The notes under the pieces are model-generated. The model saw nothing but the letters and a program-made list of their open reading frames with translations. It was not told the origin of the DNA and made no database searches. The position numbers and the translations under genes are program-made. A stretch of 64,000 bases of DNA. It comes from Lepiota brunneoincarnata (lineage: Eukaryota; Basidiomycota; Agaricomycetes; Agaricales; Agaricaceae). This document shows, one piece after another, positions 45,179-56,395 of this stretch (position 1 is the stretch's first letter; each line of letters begins with the position of its first letter). Location of the stretch: NCBI GenBank assembly GCA_023014365.1, contig JAEBUN010000032.1:450783-514782 (forward strand). Direction: 5' to 3'.

Positions 45179-46099
45179 TTAGGGTCGAATTAATTTCCAC
45201 CCATGCACGGTTGAGCGCACACCCTCGTCCCCCGGATCCTCCGGAAACATGGGCTACTCGACTGTCAGCGTTGTGTCGTTGCCTGAGATGTGGGAGGACG
45301 TACAGGGAAAGTTTCTGTGACGATTTCCTCTGTAGTCCAGCCTCTCCTTTGTGCCTTTTTGAAGAAGTCCATGTCGCGATGGGCTAGGTGAGGGCGGTGA
45401 TGACTGTAGAATACGAGAACACAAGCGGATGACATCGCAGAGATCACTTGTTCGCATGTGTTGAGCAATGCATCGTGTTGGGAATGATTGAATATCAGGT
45501 CGGATAGTATTATGATATCGAAACCCCCGCTCTCCAGAGGCAGAGCGTCCCGAAGTGGTTGGGTGTCTTTACCCCAAACATATCCTTGGGCAACAATCTT
45601 CGCTTGGATCTCCGGGGGAACATTAGTCAATATGTTATGTCGTATGTTATCAATGAGGGAAGGATCGGGATAGTCGGTGACGACGGCTGCTGATGCACCG
45701 GTGAGAGCGGCTATGATACTCGGAAGAGCCCCTCCTGCGCCCAATTCGAGCACAGTACGATTTTGACATAGTTTTGTGGTGTCGAGGAAAGAAGCGAAGG
45801 ACCGTGAGGCGTTCCATCTGACATTCAGTGTGAGCACTTCGTGATGAAGGGGACAAGAGATGAGTAGAGAGCGGACAAGTGATGCGCCCAGAGTGAATGG
45901 TTTCCTACTAATCTGATCGTGATCTCCTGAGCGAGGGTGGTGCGGGAGTATGTTGAAAAAGTAGGTTCGGGTGTTGAGGGTCGTTCTGGTTCCTGTTGGT
46001 GCCCTGTATTGGTTGTAGGTTTGGTGGTGGAGGGAAGGAGTGTGTGCGTACTGGGAATATGGTGTCTAGGTTGAGATCTTCTTGCATTGATGAAGCCAT
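45179..46099 (-). CDS. EFM7: Protein N-terminal/lysine methyltransferase, EFM7 (NNT1) family, 250 aa
   Basis: Four exons: 46099-46052, 45992-45877, 45817-45304 and 45253-45179. Introns are 59, 59 and 50 bp with GT-AG ends; the last has a CTGAC branch site. The joined 251-codon frame (with stop) has the conserved N-terminal block PTFSTYSRTTLAQEITIRLVG, then SAM motif I at residues 79-83 (ELGAG), the acidic post-I site D103 in VVTDYPD, and the SDLIFNHSQH block at 160-169. The short last exon restores the conserved end FPPMFPEDPGDE...VHGWKLI. The yeast homologue methylates translation elongation factor 1-alpha at its N-terminus and a nearby lysine. Length is close to the yeast protein. It is divergent from the glycosidase-like gene at 46545. 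Intact. Confidence 0.92.
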
Positions 46100-46544
46100 T
46101 CTGATTGATTGATTGGTGGGCAGCGGCACAGACACGTGTGTCGGGGAATGGTGAGCTTGAAGAATCAAAAACTGAATCGAGCTAATAAATGAGAAGCTGA
46201 GGATTGGAGTATCGGAGAGGTATCTGTGCCAAGGTAGATTAGGACGATGAGTGTGTTTGTCCAGGCACGAGGCGGTGACATCACTCTCATTCCGTCGTGT
46301 TTGGGAACAAAATGCTTGTTGGAAAGAAATTTTTATTCAATGGCTATCCAGAATGTGTAGGAACAAACCGAGAATCATATTCTTAGGACTGCCGAGGTGG
46401 CTCTGACAGATGTTCTGTAATATTTTTAACGGAGCTGTGGTATCCCAGGATATGACAAGCCTCTCTCCATAGCCAGGACTCACTCCACCCAACGGATCCC
46501 TCCCCGCCCCCCTAACCAACGAACGATTTACGTTCGAGCTGAGG
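46100..46544. promoter_or_regulatory. Divergent intergenic promoter region
   Basis: 445 bp between the start codons of the EFM7-type gene (minus) and the glycosidase-like gene (plus). It must hold both promoters and 5' leaders. No clear TATA pair or operator was identified. Confidence 0.5.
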
Positions 46545-47941
46545 ATGCAGATGACGGAGACCCTGTATTGGGCCCTGCTCCTATTCTCACGGGCAGTCGC
46601 ACAAAACCTGACAGACGCCCAACTTGCTTTGGTCAGCGGTCGGCTGGCTGACGGCGCGCAAACAAGGTTAGTCAGGGCCGCTTTTTCATTTTGTAAATTA
46701 ACCCCTTCTCAAAAAGTTGGGAACTGGGCACGCGCTCGCAAACCATCCTCGAACTCAACGCAACTCTCTTCTCTGTTTTCTCACCCAACTCCCTCCCTCC
46801 TCCATCAGACCCCTCTTCTTCCATCCTCATCAACTCCGCCAATGCCCTTGCCCCCTTCTTCACTATCCCACACGCCGTTGTCGCTAACCGCCCCGCCGCG
46901 AACAATAATACCATCGGCCCGCAGCCGCTCTTGCCAGATGGGAGTGCCGCCGACCCAGCGTCGATTGGGATGAGTGTGTTGTTGGCGAATTGGACTGGGA
47001 GGTCGTCGTCGTCGTCATCGTCGTCAGGTGGAGGGGACAGTGCGGATGGTTTGGATTATGCGGGCGCTGCGAGGGATCAGCTTGATTTTTTGTTAGAGCG
47101 CGTGCCTAGGACTGAAGATAGGGCGATTTCGCATCGGGTATCACAAGTGCAGTTGTGGTATGTTACCTTCTTTTGTTGTAGGAGGGAGGGAGTTGATAAT
47201 GTGTTGTAGGAGTGATTTTGTGTACATGGTGCCACCGTTCCTTGCGTACTATGGTGTGCTCTCGGAGAATCGGACGTTGTTAATGGAAGCGTATAATCAG
47301 ATTAAGCTTTATCGGAATTATCTGAGGGATCCAAAGGCGAAGAACAGGTGGAAACATGTCCTTTTGGGGCTGAATGGTGTGGGGAATGATGAAGGCTACT
47401 GGACCACTGGTGCGTCCTTTATGTCTCACAGACAACCAAGGCATTTGCTGAGGTGAGGGTGGACGTAGGGAATGGATGGGCCGCGGCTGGTATGCTCCGC
47501 GTGCTCGCCACAATACGCCATTCTCAGTATGCGAACACGATGAAAAATCAACAAAACGATCTGGGAAGCTGGATAAAGGAGATCCATGATGGGATGTATC
47601 CACATCTCGTGCGTCCTCTTCTCCGACCTTTTTCGTATCCTCTCTCATCGCCGCACCACACACAGGACACCTCTGTCAATCTATGGACAAAATACCCTGA
47701 CGTTCCCATCTCCAACCCAGGCAACTTTTATGATGCATCCGGGTCTGCGTTGTTGGCAAGTACGGTGTTTAGAGGCGCAGTCATGCTAAACCAGTTCACC
47801 CACGTATCTGCCGCGGAGAAGATCCGGCAGGCGCTGTTCACAGATCTCGTAGTAGGCCATTACGAGCATATTGGGAGCATAAACAAGCAGGATGCAGGCG
47901 TGGCAGAGAAAGGTCAATACGTAACAACGAGGACGTATTGA
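46545..47941 (+). CDS. Secreted six-hairpin glycosidase-like protein (GH88/GH105-like), 392 aa
   Basis: Five exons: 46545-46666, 46717-47157, 47210-47409, 47469-47608 and 47666-47941, with introns of 50, 52, 59 and 57 bp (GT-AG). A signal peptide is likely at residues 1-19 (YWALLLFSRAVAQ). Conserved blocks are SWELGTRSQTILELNAT, PLLPDGSAADPASIG, SDFVYMVPPFLAYYG, KLYRNYLRDP and GNGWAAAGMLRVLA; the last resembles the GNGW motif of six-hairpin glycosidases such as unsaturated rhamnogalacturonyl hydrolases. Substrate is not known. The serine run near residue 165 is coded by TCG/TCA triplets. The C-terminus (after about residue 360) does not look like the rest, and the expected terminal helices seem missing, so the end may be diverged or truncated. 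Confidence 0.8.
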
Positions 47942-49212
47942 ATTGTTGAGCCACGGATTCTCAAAAAGCCTTTTGATCGATGTAATACCAGGGAGCTAGC
48001 ATACAAGCCCGTTGCCAGTAGCTCCAGATACCATATAATTCTGCGCCATGGGGTTGTGCCGTGACTGTCAGCGTGTTCTTGCGATGGTATGGTCTCTGAC
48101 CATCATTGCCCAGGGGAAGAGAGGGTGGGTGCCGGGTGCTGTTAGAGGATAAAAGAGTGCAGTGATTGGCGTCGATGGAGGGGATAAACGTAGAAGGCTC
48201 TTGAACCTTAAACGCTGTGCGGAATAAACCTAATTTCTTCGTTGGTTATTATCCCAAGAACCAACGTTCAGATGGCATCCGGATCAAGGAGACCTAGTGA
48301 CAATTGGTTGGACAGGTACAGCGGCAAAGGGAACCGTGCCGTCAGCCCCTCAGAAAGTAAAAGTGACCTTTAAGACTACCAATCATGGGCAAGGAAAGTC
48401 CGGTGAATGGTAGCAGTTGACACCGGGGTTTTCAGGCCCCCTCCAGGGTCGTGTTAGCAGCATAGTGAGACCCGGCCGCCGTGAACCGATTGATATGCGG
48501 AGACGACGTCAACAAGGCTCGTACGGATGACAACGATTGTAAAACGATCAGTAGACGATTGAACCCCCGCATCGCGCATAGCGGCGTAGTCTGATGGCCC
48601 TTGATGTATTAGTGGGGATTTTTCAATATGTAACATACAATGTGCAATGAGGAGATAAACGTGCTTACGCTTTCCGTTGCCCTGTTTGCGCTGTAGGAGC
48701 TGTTGATGCCGGTCGCTGCTCGGCTATCCCAAGCTCCAATATTTGAATGAGGACTCCAAACATGAGTTTCATAACATCTTAACTTTGTAGTCAATTGGAA
48801 TATGCGGTCGTTTATATCGGATGAGCATAAATACTTCCCTACAGGGAATGCTAGAATTGCAATTATCTCCGGCCCGCAGTTATCACGTGGTATTCAATCA
48901 AGAAGCCCGCCTACGGTTCGCCCACTAGAAGTGCTGATTCTAGCTTGCGATAACCATAGTCAGAATGTCCAACGTCGACGATTAGAAGGAGATAGCTAGG
49001 GCCAGGTGACCTGGATTCGAGTACGTCATTACTCGTTTGGGCAATGTTGGCTAACCCAAGTTTCATTAGGACGTTAGCTGTTTCAAACCCCCGACAACAT
49101 CGTCTTATTGACCCTTACTCGCTTCCAACAGAACACTATGCGAATAAATATGGCATAGTTTTGTGATATAAGCCCTTAAATATTGGTCGCCTCGCGGTTG
49201 CGTGACCTTAAC
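47942..49212. other. Intergenic, no supported gene
   Basis: A coding-like frame without a start lies at about 48272-48419 (WHPDQGDLVTIGWTG and VKVTFKTTNHG, then a stop), preceded by a TTCAG acceptor. I could not connect it to other exons. A two-exon minus-strand model at 48454-48772 failed on phase. Otherwise nothing recognised. Confidence 0.4.
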
Positions 49213-51396
49213 ATGTACACCCCAGACCTCTTCCCTGCAATTTCTATCTCGTGGGCTTTGCTCTGCATCTCTGTATTCTATTTCTTTTCCCGCCTGCAGA
49301 AATGGTCTAGATTGCCTCCAGGACCTAGGGGCTTTCCAATTATTGGAAACATGTTTGATATGCCCAAGTCGTATGAGTGGTTGCATTGGGCCAAGCACTA
49401 TGATGTATACGGTGCGTTCGTATTATTGATAAAGTTTCAAGGAGGGCATTAAAGGCATATCCATAGGTCCAATAAGCAGCGTTCATGTACTAGGAACACG
49501 ACTCATTATTCTAAATGACCTCGGGAGCGCTACGGAACTTCTTGAAACCAGGTCGTCGATATATTCCAACCGACCTACCTTTCCCTTTGCGGGTAAAATG
49601 TGAGTAAAATACTGGCCTAGCCAGCAGTTATTGGCATGAATGGATGACCTAACTGGAATGCCAAATGGTAGGATCGGCTGGGACCGACAAATGATCCTGT
49701 CCCAGTACGACGACAGGTTCCGCCTCATGCGCAAGTATGTCAAAAACTACATCGGGACGAAAAGCGCAATCAAACCCCTGGAGACCATTCAAGAAGTTGA
49801 AACGAGATATTTCTTAGCTCGTGTTCTGGCCCGCCCCTCGTCGGCAATTGAGAACCTACGCAGGTACGGAAATTTTCTGAAATTCCTGTGGGCTGGCATT
49901 GTTTGAACCCCCGGCGTGTGACAGAACCGCAGGCGCTATTTTCCTAAGAATATCCCACGGCTACATCATCAACACTACATCTCCTGATCCATTGGTTGAG
50001 CTAGTCGAGAATGCTGCCAAGGAGTTTCATATGGCCACACTTCCTGGAGAATGGCTGATTGACAGCATCCCTCTCAGTGCGTAATTTTCGTGCTCCATCA
50101 TGGCATCCACCCCCCCCCCCCCCTCAACCTCAACGGGTTTATGTTGCAGTGCGCTTCTTGCCGAAATGGTTCCCAGGTCAACATTTCAAGAAAGTTGGAG
50201 AAATTTTCAGGAAACATAACTATGATCAAGCTTATCGTCCTGTGGATTTTGTTCGGCGTCAAATGGTTCGGTAGTCCCTCAGTCAATTATTGAAAAATAT
50301 GCTGATACTTGTTTAAAAAAAAATTGTTGTAGGAAGCACGCAACGCTCACCCATCCTTTACCTCGTCTTTGTTAAATCAGGGTCTGAACGCGTTCGAGGA
50401 GGACGTAATGACTTGGGCAGCGAATTCGCTTTATGGCGGTGGAACTGATACTGTGCGTGCGCTTCGATTGAGAATTTAACCAATTCCCCAACCCCACGAC
50501 CACGCAGACTACAGCGGCTCTCGCGACGTTTATTCTCGCCATGGTGATGCATCCAGAAGTGCAAAATGAAGCCCAGGAAGAGCTTGACTCTGTCGTTGGA
50601 AACGATCGACTCCCAAACCTCAACGATCGCCCTCACTTGCCATTCATGGAAGCACTTTTGAAAGAGGTACTCAGGTGGCATCCAATTGGCCCAATGGGTT
50701 CGTCCTTATTGTATAACTGCAGAGAAAGCCATTGTCTGAATAGGAAGCCAGGTATTCCTCACTGCGTCACCCGGGACGACTACTACAAGGGTTATCTCAT
50801 CCCGAAAGATTCTATTGTGGTGGCTAACATATGGTGAGCGGATATCTCCGAGTAAATCCTGGTCATGTTGAGCTCTTGTGCTCGATAGGAAGATTGCGCA
50901 CGATCCTACGATCTACCCCAGTCCAGACAAATTTGATCCCCATAGGTACCTTGGCAGTGATAATCCTCAGCTCGATCCTATGACGTTTGTCTATGGATTT
51001 GGCCGCAGGTGCGTTCAGATGTAACATTGACATTTGGATTCATCCAAACTTATGTATGTATTGCCTGTCGCACCAGAGCATGTCCAGGGAAAGAACTAGC
51101 CAACTCAAACATGTTCCTGCTGATGTCAATGTTTCTCGCTGTTTTCGATCTTACTCGTGCCAAAGATGCCTCTGGACAAGTGATACCTGTGTCTTGCAAA
51201 TTCGGATCAGGAACCGTGAGGTCCGTACATGAATTTCTGTGTCGTGTTTCGAGTTCGAGCTGAATTATGTTGTTGTTGTAGCCACCCTGAAGCGTTCGCT
51301 TTTCGGGTCAAGCCGCGTTCTGCTGATGCAGAAGCCCTGATACGCACAATTTATGACGAATACCCTCTCCCTCCAAGCGATGCTTCCTCTCTTTAA
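49213..51396 (+). CDS. Cytochrome P450 monooxygenase, 520 aa
   Basis: Eleven exons: 49213-49411, 49467-49599, 49672-49863, 49925-50076, 50150-50265, 50333-50452, 50508-50697, 50752-50833, 50889-51008, 51077-51220 and 51282-51396. Introns are 54-73 bp and phases agree throughout. An N-terminal membrane anchor at residues 9-26 is followed by the proline hinge PPGP (35-38). The I-helix oxygen site GGGTDTT is at 299-305, the K-helix ExxR is E357-R360, and the heme loop YGFGRRACPG has cysteine 437 as iron ligand; the usual first Phe is Tyr. It resembles fungal microsomal P450s often labelled O-methylsterigmatocystin oxidoreductase-like. Substrate unknown. Intron 4 has a long C tract. All catalytic motifs are intact. 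An alternative in-frame Met lies at 49183. Confidence 0.93.
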
Positions 51397-52761
51397 CTCA
51401 ATGCTCTTAATTTTTTTGAGTGAACATAGACGTGTTCCTGGATAGGCACACCTTCACCAGGGGCCTATGTAATAGCTATTTTACGAATTTATCTCCTACA
51501 GCGGTAAACTCGACACTTGGCCTATATTTGTATTATACTCCAAACATCGCATTTCTCGCTCTTTGAATTATATCAGGCAAATGGTGAATGTATTTGCAAC
51601 GCCCATATTACGCTGAGTGCGAGTCGACGCCGAGCCGCTGTCTCCGGTCTGCGTCAACCCATAGAGCACAAGGCTTGCATAGTCCGTGTCATTGGCTTTT
51701 CGCGCTCTGTAGGGTACGGGAGTGGTAGACGAAGAAGACGCTGGCCCTACTCGAAATATGTTTCTGTGTAGTTAGGGACGAAGGAAAGGGAAGAGTTTAT
51801 TCAGTATCCTCGGAGACAGTCAGTGTGAGGCTTAGGTAAGCGGCCTGGCCAAGGGGATCTTAACTCGCAGACAGGCAGACGAAAAGTCGTGGTGTAAAAG
51901 ATCACGCAGTAGGGCGGCCTATTGTCAGCCACCGTGCCACGACCAGAGATGCCCCAGGCTCGTCCTCTTTATTCTACGTACCCGTAGGGGGTCCCAGATG
52001 CACCCCGGCACTGTTAGCCGGTCCGGCGGACCAGTCACCATATTCGGTTCATAATCCCTCACAGCCACCCTAAGTTAGGCAATCTAATTCAATGAACCCC
52101 TTCGCAAGGCGCAAGTCCCCCCAACTACTCATCCGTAGCCGAGAGGGAGGGTGCAAACCTCACACAACAGACGCCCCAATGAACGCTTAACACACCCAGG
52201 ACAAATCTAAAACCTACCGAACAACCCTCAGTCCTCACATAACCTGATCATTCCTGATCAAAGCCAATACGCTGCAAAGCCAGTGGCACAGAACATAGAT
52301 TTTTCGTCTGTGGGTATCTTTCATGGATTCCAGCATTTTTGGGACTGTAGAAAACCGTACAAGCTGTTGAAAAATTGTTCGAGTATTTGATATCGATTTG
52401 GATTGTTGACGTAATCACACGAATTCTCACTACGTTTTCCATTGCCGCGCTGAATGCATTCATCCCTCTCAGCCGTATACAACCCGTTTCCTGCGAAGTT
52501 GGGCTGATTCAGAGCGGTCGCTGTTCACCCCTCTGCAGTCCATGTCTTTACTCTTCCCCGCCAGCAATTGAGCCAAGGCGAGAGTGACCTTCATCACTTG
52601 ACTCGCAGTCTCGCTGGACCTGACAACCACCCTTGGTTCCCCCCAACAAGTCCTTCACATAGTCTCGGAGACCTGCTGAATCCAATCATCTGAATTTTGA
52701 AAACGACAAGGGCTGGGATTCTCTTGACCAGACGACGCTCATTTGGGAACCGACATCATCG
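51397..52761. other. Intergenic, nothing recognised
   Basis: No ORF above about 85 codons, no protein motif and no RNA gene identified on either strand. Confidence 0.5.
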
Positions 52762-55605
52762 ATGCAGCTTCAACCTGACGCTCGAATGGCGGGACTCATC
52801 CCCGCGTGTTCACAGTGTGCCGCAATACTTGGTCCACAATACCCGCTCTCGTGCAGCTTGTGCAGTAGATGTTCAGTTAGGTGGAACAACCGTTATCGGT
52901 TATCGCGCGTAACCACGGTGCGGAATAATCATAGGGGCGATTGTGGGGAAGGACCGCCCATGGTACATTCTCAGGTCATCGTATCGTGTTTTTAGCTCAT
53001 TCATTTGCCCTAGAAAATACCCGCGTTATCTATTCCTGTTACTACACGCCCCGCCGAGGAGACGCCGACTTTTGAGGGCAGTAATTGGGTCGATCTCTCC
53101 ACCCTCCTGGCTTCGGTAAGTTTGAATCCGACTGTGCTCTGTAAATATTATGTTTCATCACACTCTTAGATATCATCGGAGGAACTTGATAACAACGAAG
53201 GCACTCCAGAGAACTTTGAATTGGCTTACCCGGACGCAAGTCTTCTTGTGCATTCCACCCAGCGCTGACACAGATGATTTTCCTATTATTAGGAGCATCC
53301 ACCTATAGGGGTCCCGGTACCCACGGAAGCGCATTTACCAGTTACTAGCCGAACCTCACAGTCCATATCGCAGCCACAGACAACTCCTGTCGATCCTGAG
53401 GTTGCGTCGCCTAAAGACATACGCTCAATCGAGCCCCCACAAGCCCTGCTCCCCGTCGATCCACCACTCCGACTGCCACCCCTACCGTCACGTATCAAGG
53501 CTCCTTCAAATCAAAGAGCACCGGGCGTGACCGGTAAACCCTCCCTGCCACCCTTGTGGAGTTCACAGGCCTTGTTGCTGCCCAATAAGCCAACCAGCGG
53601 CTTGTTCCCGCCTGTAATCGACGACGTGTGTTCATTCTGCTAGTTATGCTTCCTCTCTCGTTCATAATTATCCATAGCATTTACGCGTCTGTGCCACGCG
53701 AGGATGCACTGCAGCGCTATCGCCTGACTCAACCTCTTCCAGGTGTGTCAATTGCGTCAAGGCTGAATGGAAAGCACGACGTGCAAAGAAATTGTCGCCA
53801 TTGGAGTTATCGAAAGGGAAAGGGAAAGGCAGGGGGAAGTCGGTAACGTGGGCAGATCAGCAGTTTCAAGTGAATCAGTGTATCTCTGCCTATGACAGAC
53901 CAGCGCTCGATCCGTCGAACGGTTGGATATCAAGGATTAAACGCGTCCGTTTGAAACTTTCGGAGTCACGGAACATAGGACCCGCCTCAGGCGATAGCCC
54001 GCCAACGAAGGAGGATGACCCGAAAATTAAGCGCGCAGACTTAGGCCACTCGATTCCCAACAAGGAAGGCATTTCGGATAAAGATGGGAAGCGGAGCGTT
54101 TGTGAACCTTTGGGGGGCTCACTTCTTGGGGAAAGCGATACCGGCGACCTCAGTGAGCTTACAGATACGTCATCTGAGGAATCCGACCCTGGAAGGGAAG
54201 GATCTACTGACGAAACCCGCAGCGATCCAGGATCCGAGGTGTGTAGGCCTCTCCCGTAACCCTTTCCGCTGGTAACTTGATTGATAAATCGTGAACAGCC
54301 ACCCCCAAAACCCCCCAAATTGACCATCCGTATACCCGCGCGCAGGTCTGTCCGTGCAAGCAGTCCCAAACCTCCATATGCTCAGTGCGCAACACGACAT
54401 TGCCAGCGATACCTACCACCGAATCACAGCCGGGATGTTTGTATTTGGTGTCATGTTGATCAGAAGTGGCGGGCACTTCGAGAGGAGGCCAACGCCCAAG
54501 GTTCCACAAGTCCGCAATCAAGCTCCAGGGCTAAGGACCTCACTTTCACACACCCTTCCGTCACGGATCTCATTAATCGAGAGCTATTATCCAGGGGCGT
54601 TGTCCCCGGCGCGAGAATATGTACCCGCACCTCCTGTCATCAAATCATCCCTGCGCAGAGCGAATATCCCCCGAATACGTGCTCCCCTTGTCGCATAAAA
54701 ACTCAGTCGACCTCAGGGAACAGATTCCAGTACCATTGCCGCATCAGAGATCTCATATACCGAAATACCCAATGATGCGCTGGCCAAAGACAACACCGAC
54801 CCCCCACCGCCTCGTGGTCGATGTAAGAACCGTGACTGTGGTGTAATAGTCGATGGCTCCTCGGAGTGTTGGCAATGCACGAATCGAAGACTGGGGCACA
54901 GGACACAACGAGGAGAGACACGAGGTTGTGGGTCTGCCGCCGATTCGGAAAAGCCCCCGCGGTGCCGATGCGAAGTTCTGGCGAGGTCCCCTCGTGTTTA
55001 AAGAAGGAATCCAGCCGACCGGTAATTCGTTTTCCTTGGGTTCTTATCATTGTTTCAAAACTTATGACGTTGTGGAGCCACCCATCATCACACCATATCC
55101 CGAATATAGGTCCCAACAGGACCCTACTGGCTGACTTTTACCTAAAGATCACAGGGTTCCTCGAACCCCAAAGTATTCATGAATTATATAGCATGGACGG
55201 ACCACAGAATAAGGTAGTATTTGGGTTTGATGGACAGTTTTCGGTGGTTACGCTTGACTTTGATTTGATGGGCCGTAGAGGCCTCATTGAGATGGGCGTT
55301 CTGAAATTAAAAGGAGAGATGGGGAGACTCGGAGCGTTATATTTCGAGTAAGTGAACGCTCCTGAACTTACCAGAGGCTGCGCAATTAAACCTTCTAAAG
55401 CCCTGCCAGATCGGTGACGGTTAATGGAAGCGGTATCTTCACACGATTCATGTGTGTTTATCGAATATGCAGCACCCTCGCCCCGCCCTTAGCTCAAGAA
55501 GCCAAGCTTATGCAAGGCGAGCTAGAAATTGCGGTTCTTCCAGATCGTTCCCATCGCTTCATTCCGGGTCAAAAAACCGTTGTTCGTTTTTGCATGGTAG
55601 GATGA
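52762..55605 (+). CDS. Zinc-ribbon-array protein (hypothetical), with apparent frameshifts
   Basis: Exon reading: 52762-52908, 53014-53115, 53170-53235, 53293-53625, 53678-54238, 54299 to about 55021, 55110-55347 and 55410-55605. The 53236-53292 intron starts GC (GCAAGT) and has a CTGAC branch site; the others are GT-AG. Five similar cysteine modules occur along the chain: CSQC...CSLC, CATRGC...CVNC, CATRHC...CIWC, CTRTSC...CSPC and CKNRDC...CWQC, mostly CX4C-X9-14-CX2C. Between the first two is a Pro-rich exon, and after the second a charged Asp/Glu/Lys region. The last exons encode a conserved-looking domain (VVFGFDGQFSVVTLDFD, LKGEMGRLG, GELEIAVLPDRSHRFIPG). Frame changes near 54700 and 54880 are unexplained by introns. 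Start Met may be 52762 or 52786. No function recognised. Confidence 0.6.
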
Positions 55606-56395
55606 AGATATCGGCTGTTCGGCTTATTGGCATTAGTTACATTATTATTTACCGATCGTCTGTGATATTATAACATGGCACTTAAACGATCGACGTCCCA
55701 TCCTGCTGTGTGCTTCATTTAGGTCGGACTTGTTGCTATAAACTGCGGCGTATCAGCCTGACACTTCAACAAGCATCTGAGTGTGATATATATGTCGCGG
55801 ATGTACGCAATTCATTAAAAAATGAACAAAGCCTCCTCACCAAATCTTCAAGCTTGTGTGGTAAGCAATGATGTCCACCGTACGCCCTGGACTTGGTAAT
55901 AAGATTTTTGAGGGTATAAGGCCACTAATCGCAGACTAGCGTTGGCCACTTACGCAAAAATCGAGCGGATCGCTACTATTAACGACCCCAGCACGAGGTT
56001 TGTGCACCACAGAACATTGCATACATATCAGCGATTCGATGCAATTACGATCAGTGCCCTTGATTGCGTAATGAACTTATCCAGCCCTGAAAAACGCATA
56101 GCAAAAAAAGCTAACTGACTCAGAATGCGTCCGGCGAGGTCCATTTGGCGGTTTTCGAATGCATTTTTTTGGGGGCATGCGGGACGTTTGCCACTCGACA
56201 CCTTACTGTAAAAAAACTCGCAACGTGTTTGCCCTTATCTAAGATCACCTACTCCGCCAGAAGTTCAGCAACTCGTTGTTCTCCACGCCTTATTCTGATT
56301 TCTTCCATTCCATAAGAACCGGGTTTAATGCATTGATGCAACCCATGCACATTTCATATTTTTGCACTCTGACTGCTTAGGCGACGTGTTCAACT
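55606..56395. other. Intergenic, nothing recognised
   Basis: AT-rich, with only short frames. It would contain the terminator of the preceding gene and the promoter of the following one. Confidence 0.5.

Noticed and set aside
48454..48772. Two-exon small secreted-protein model on the minus strand
   Set aside because: The GTAAGC donor and CAAG acceptor leave two plus two bases over, so the exons do not join in phase. No homologue supports it.
48990..49030. tRNA-like T-loop (GATTCGAGT) after a CCAGGTGACCTGG palindrome
   Set aside because: No acceptor stem, anticodon arm or D arm can be paired around it.
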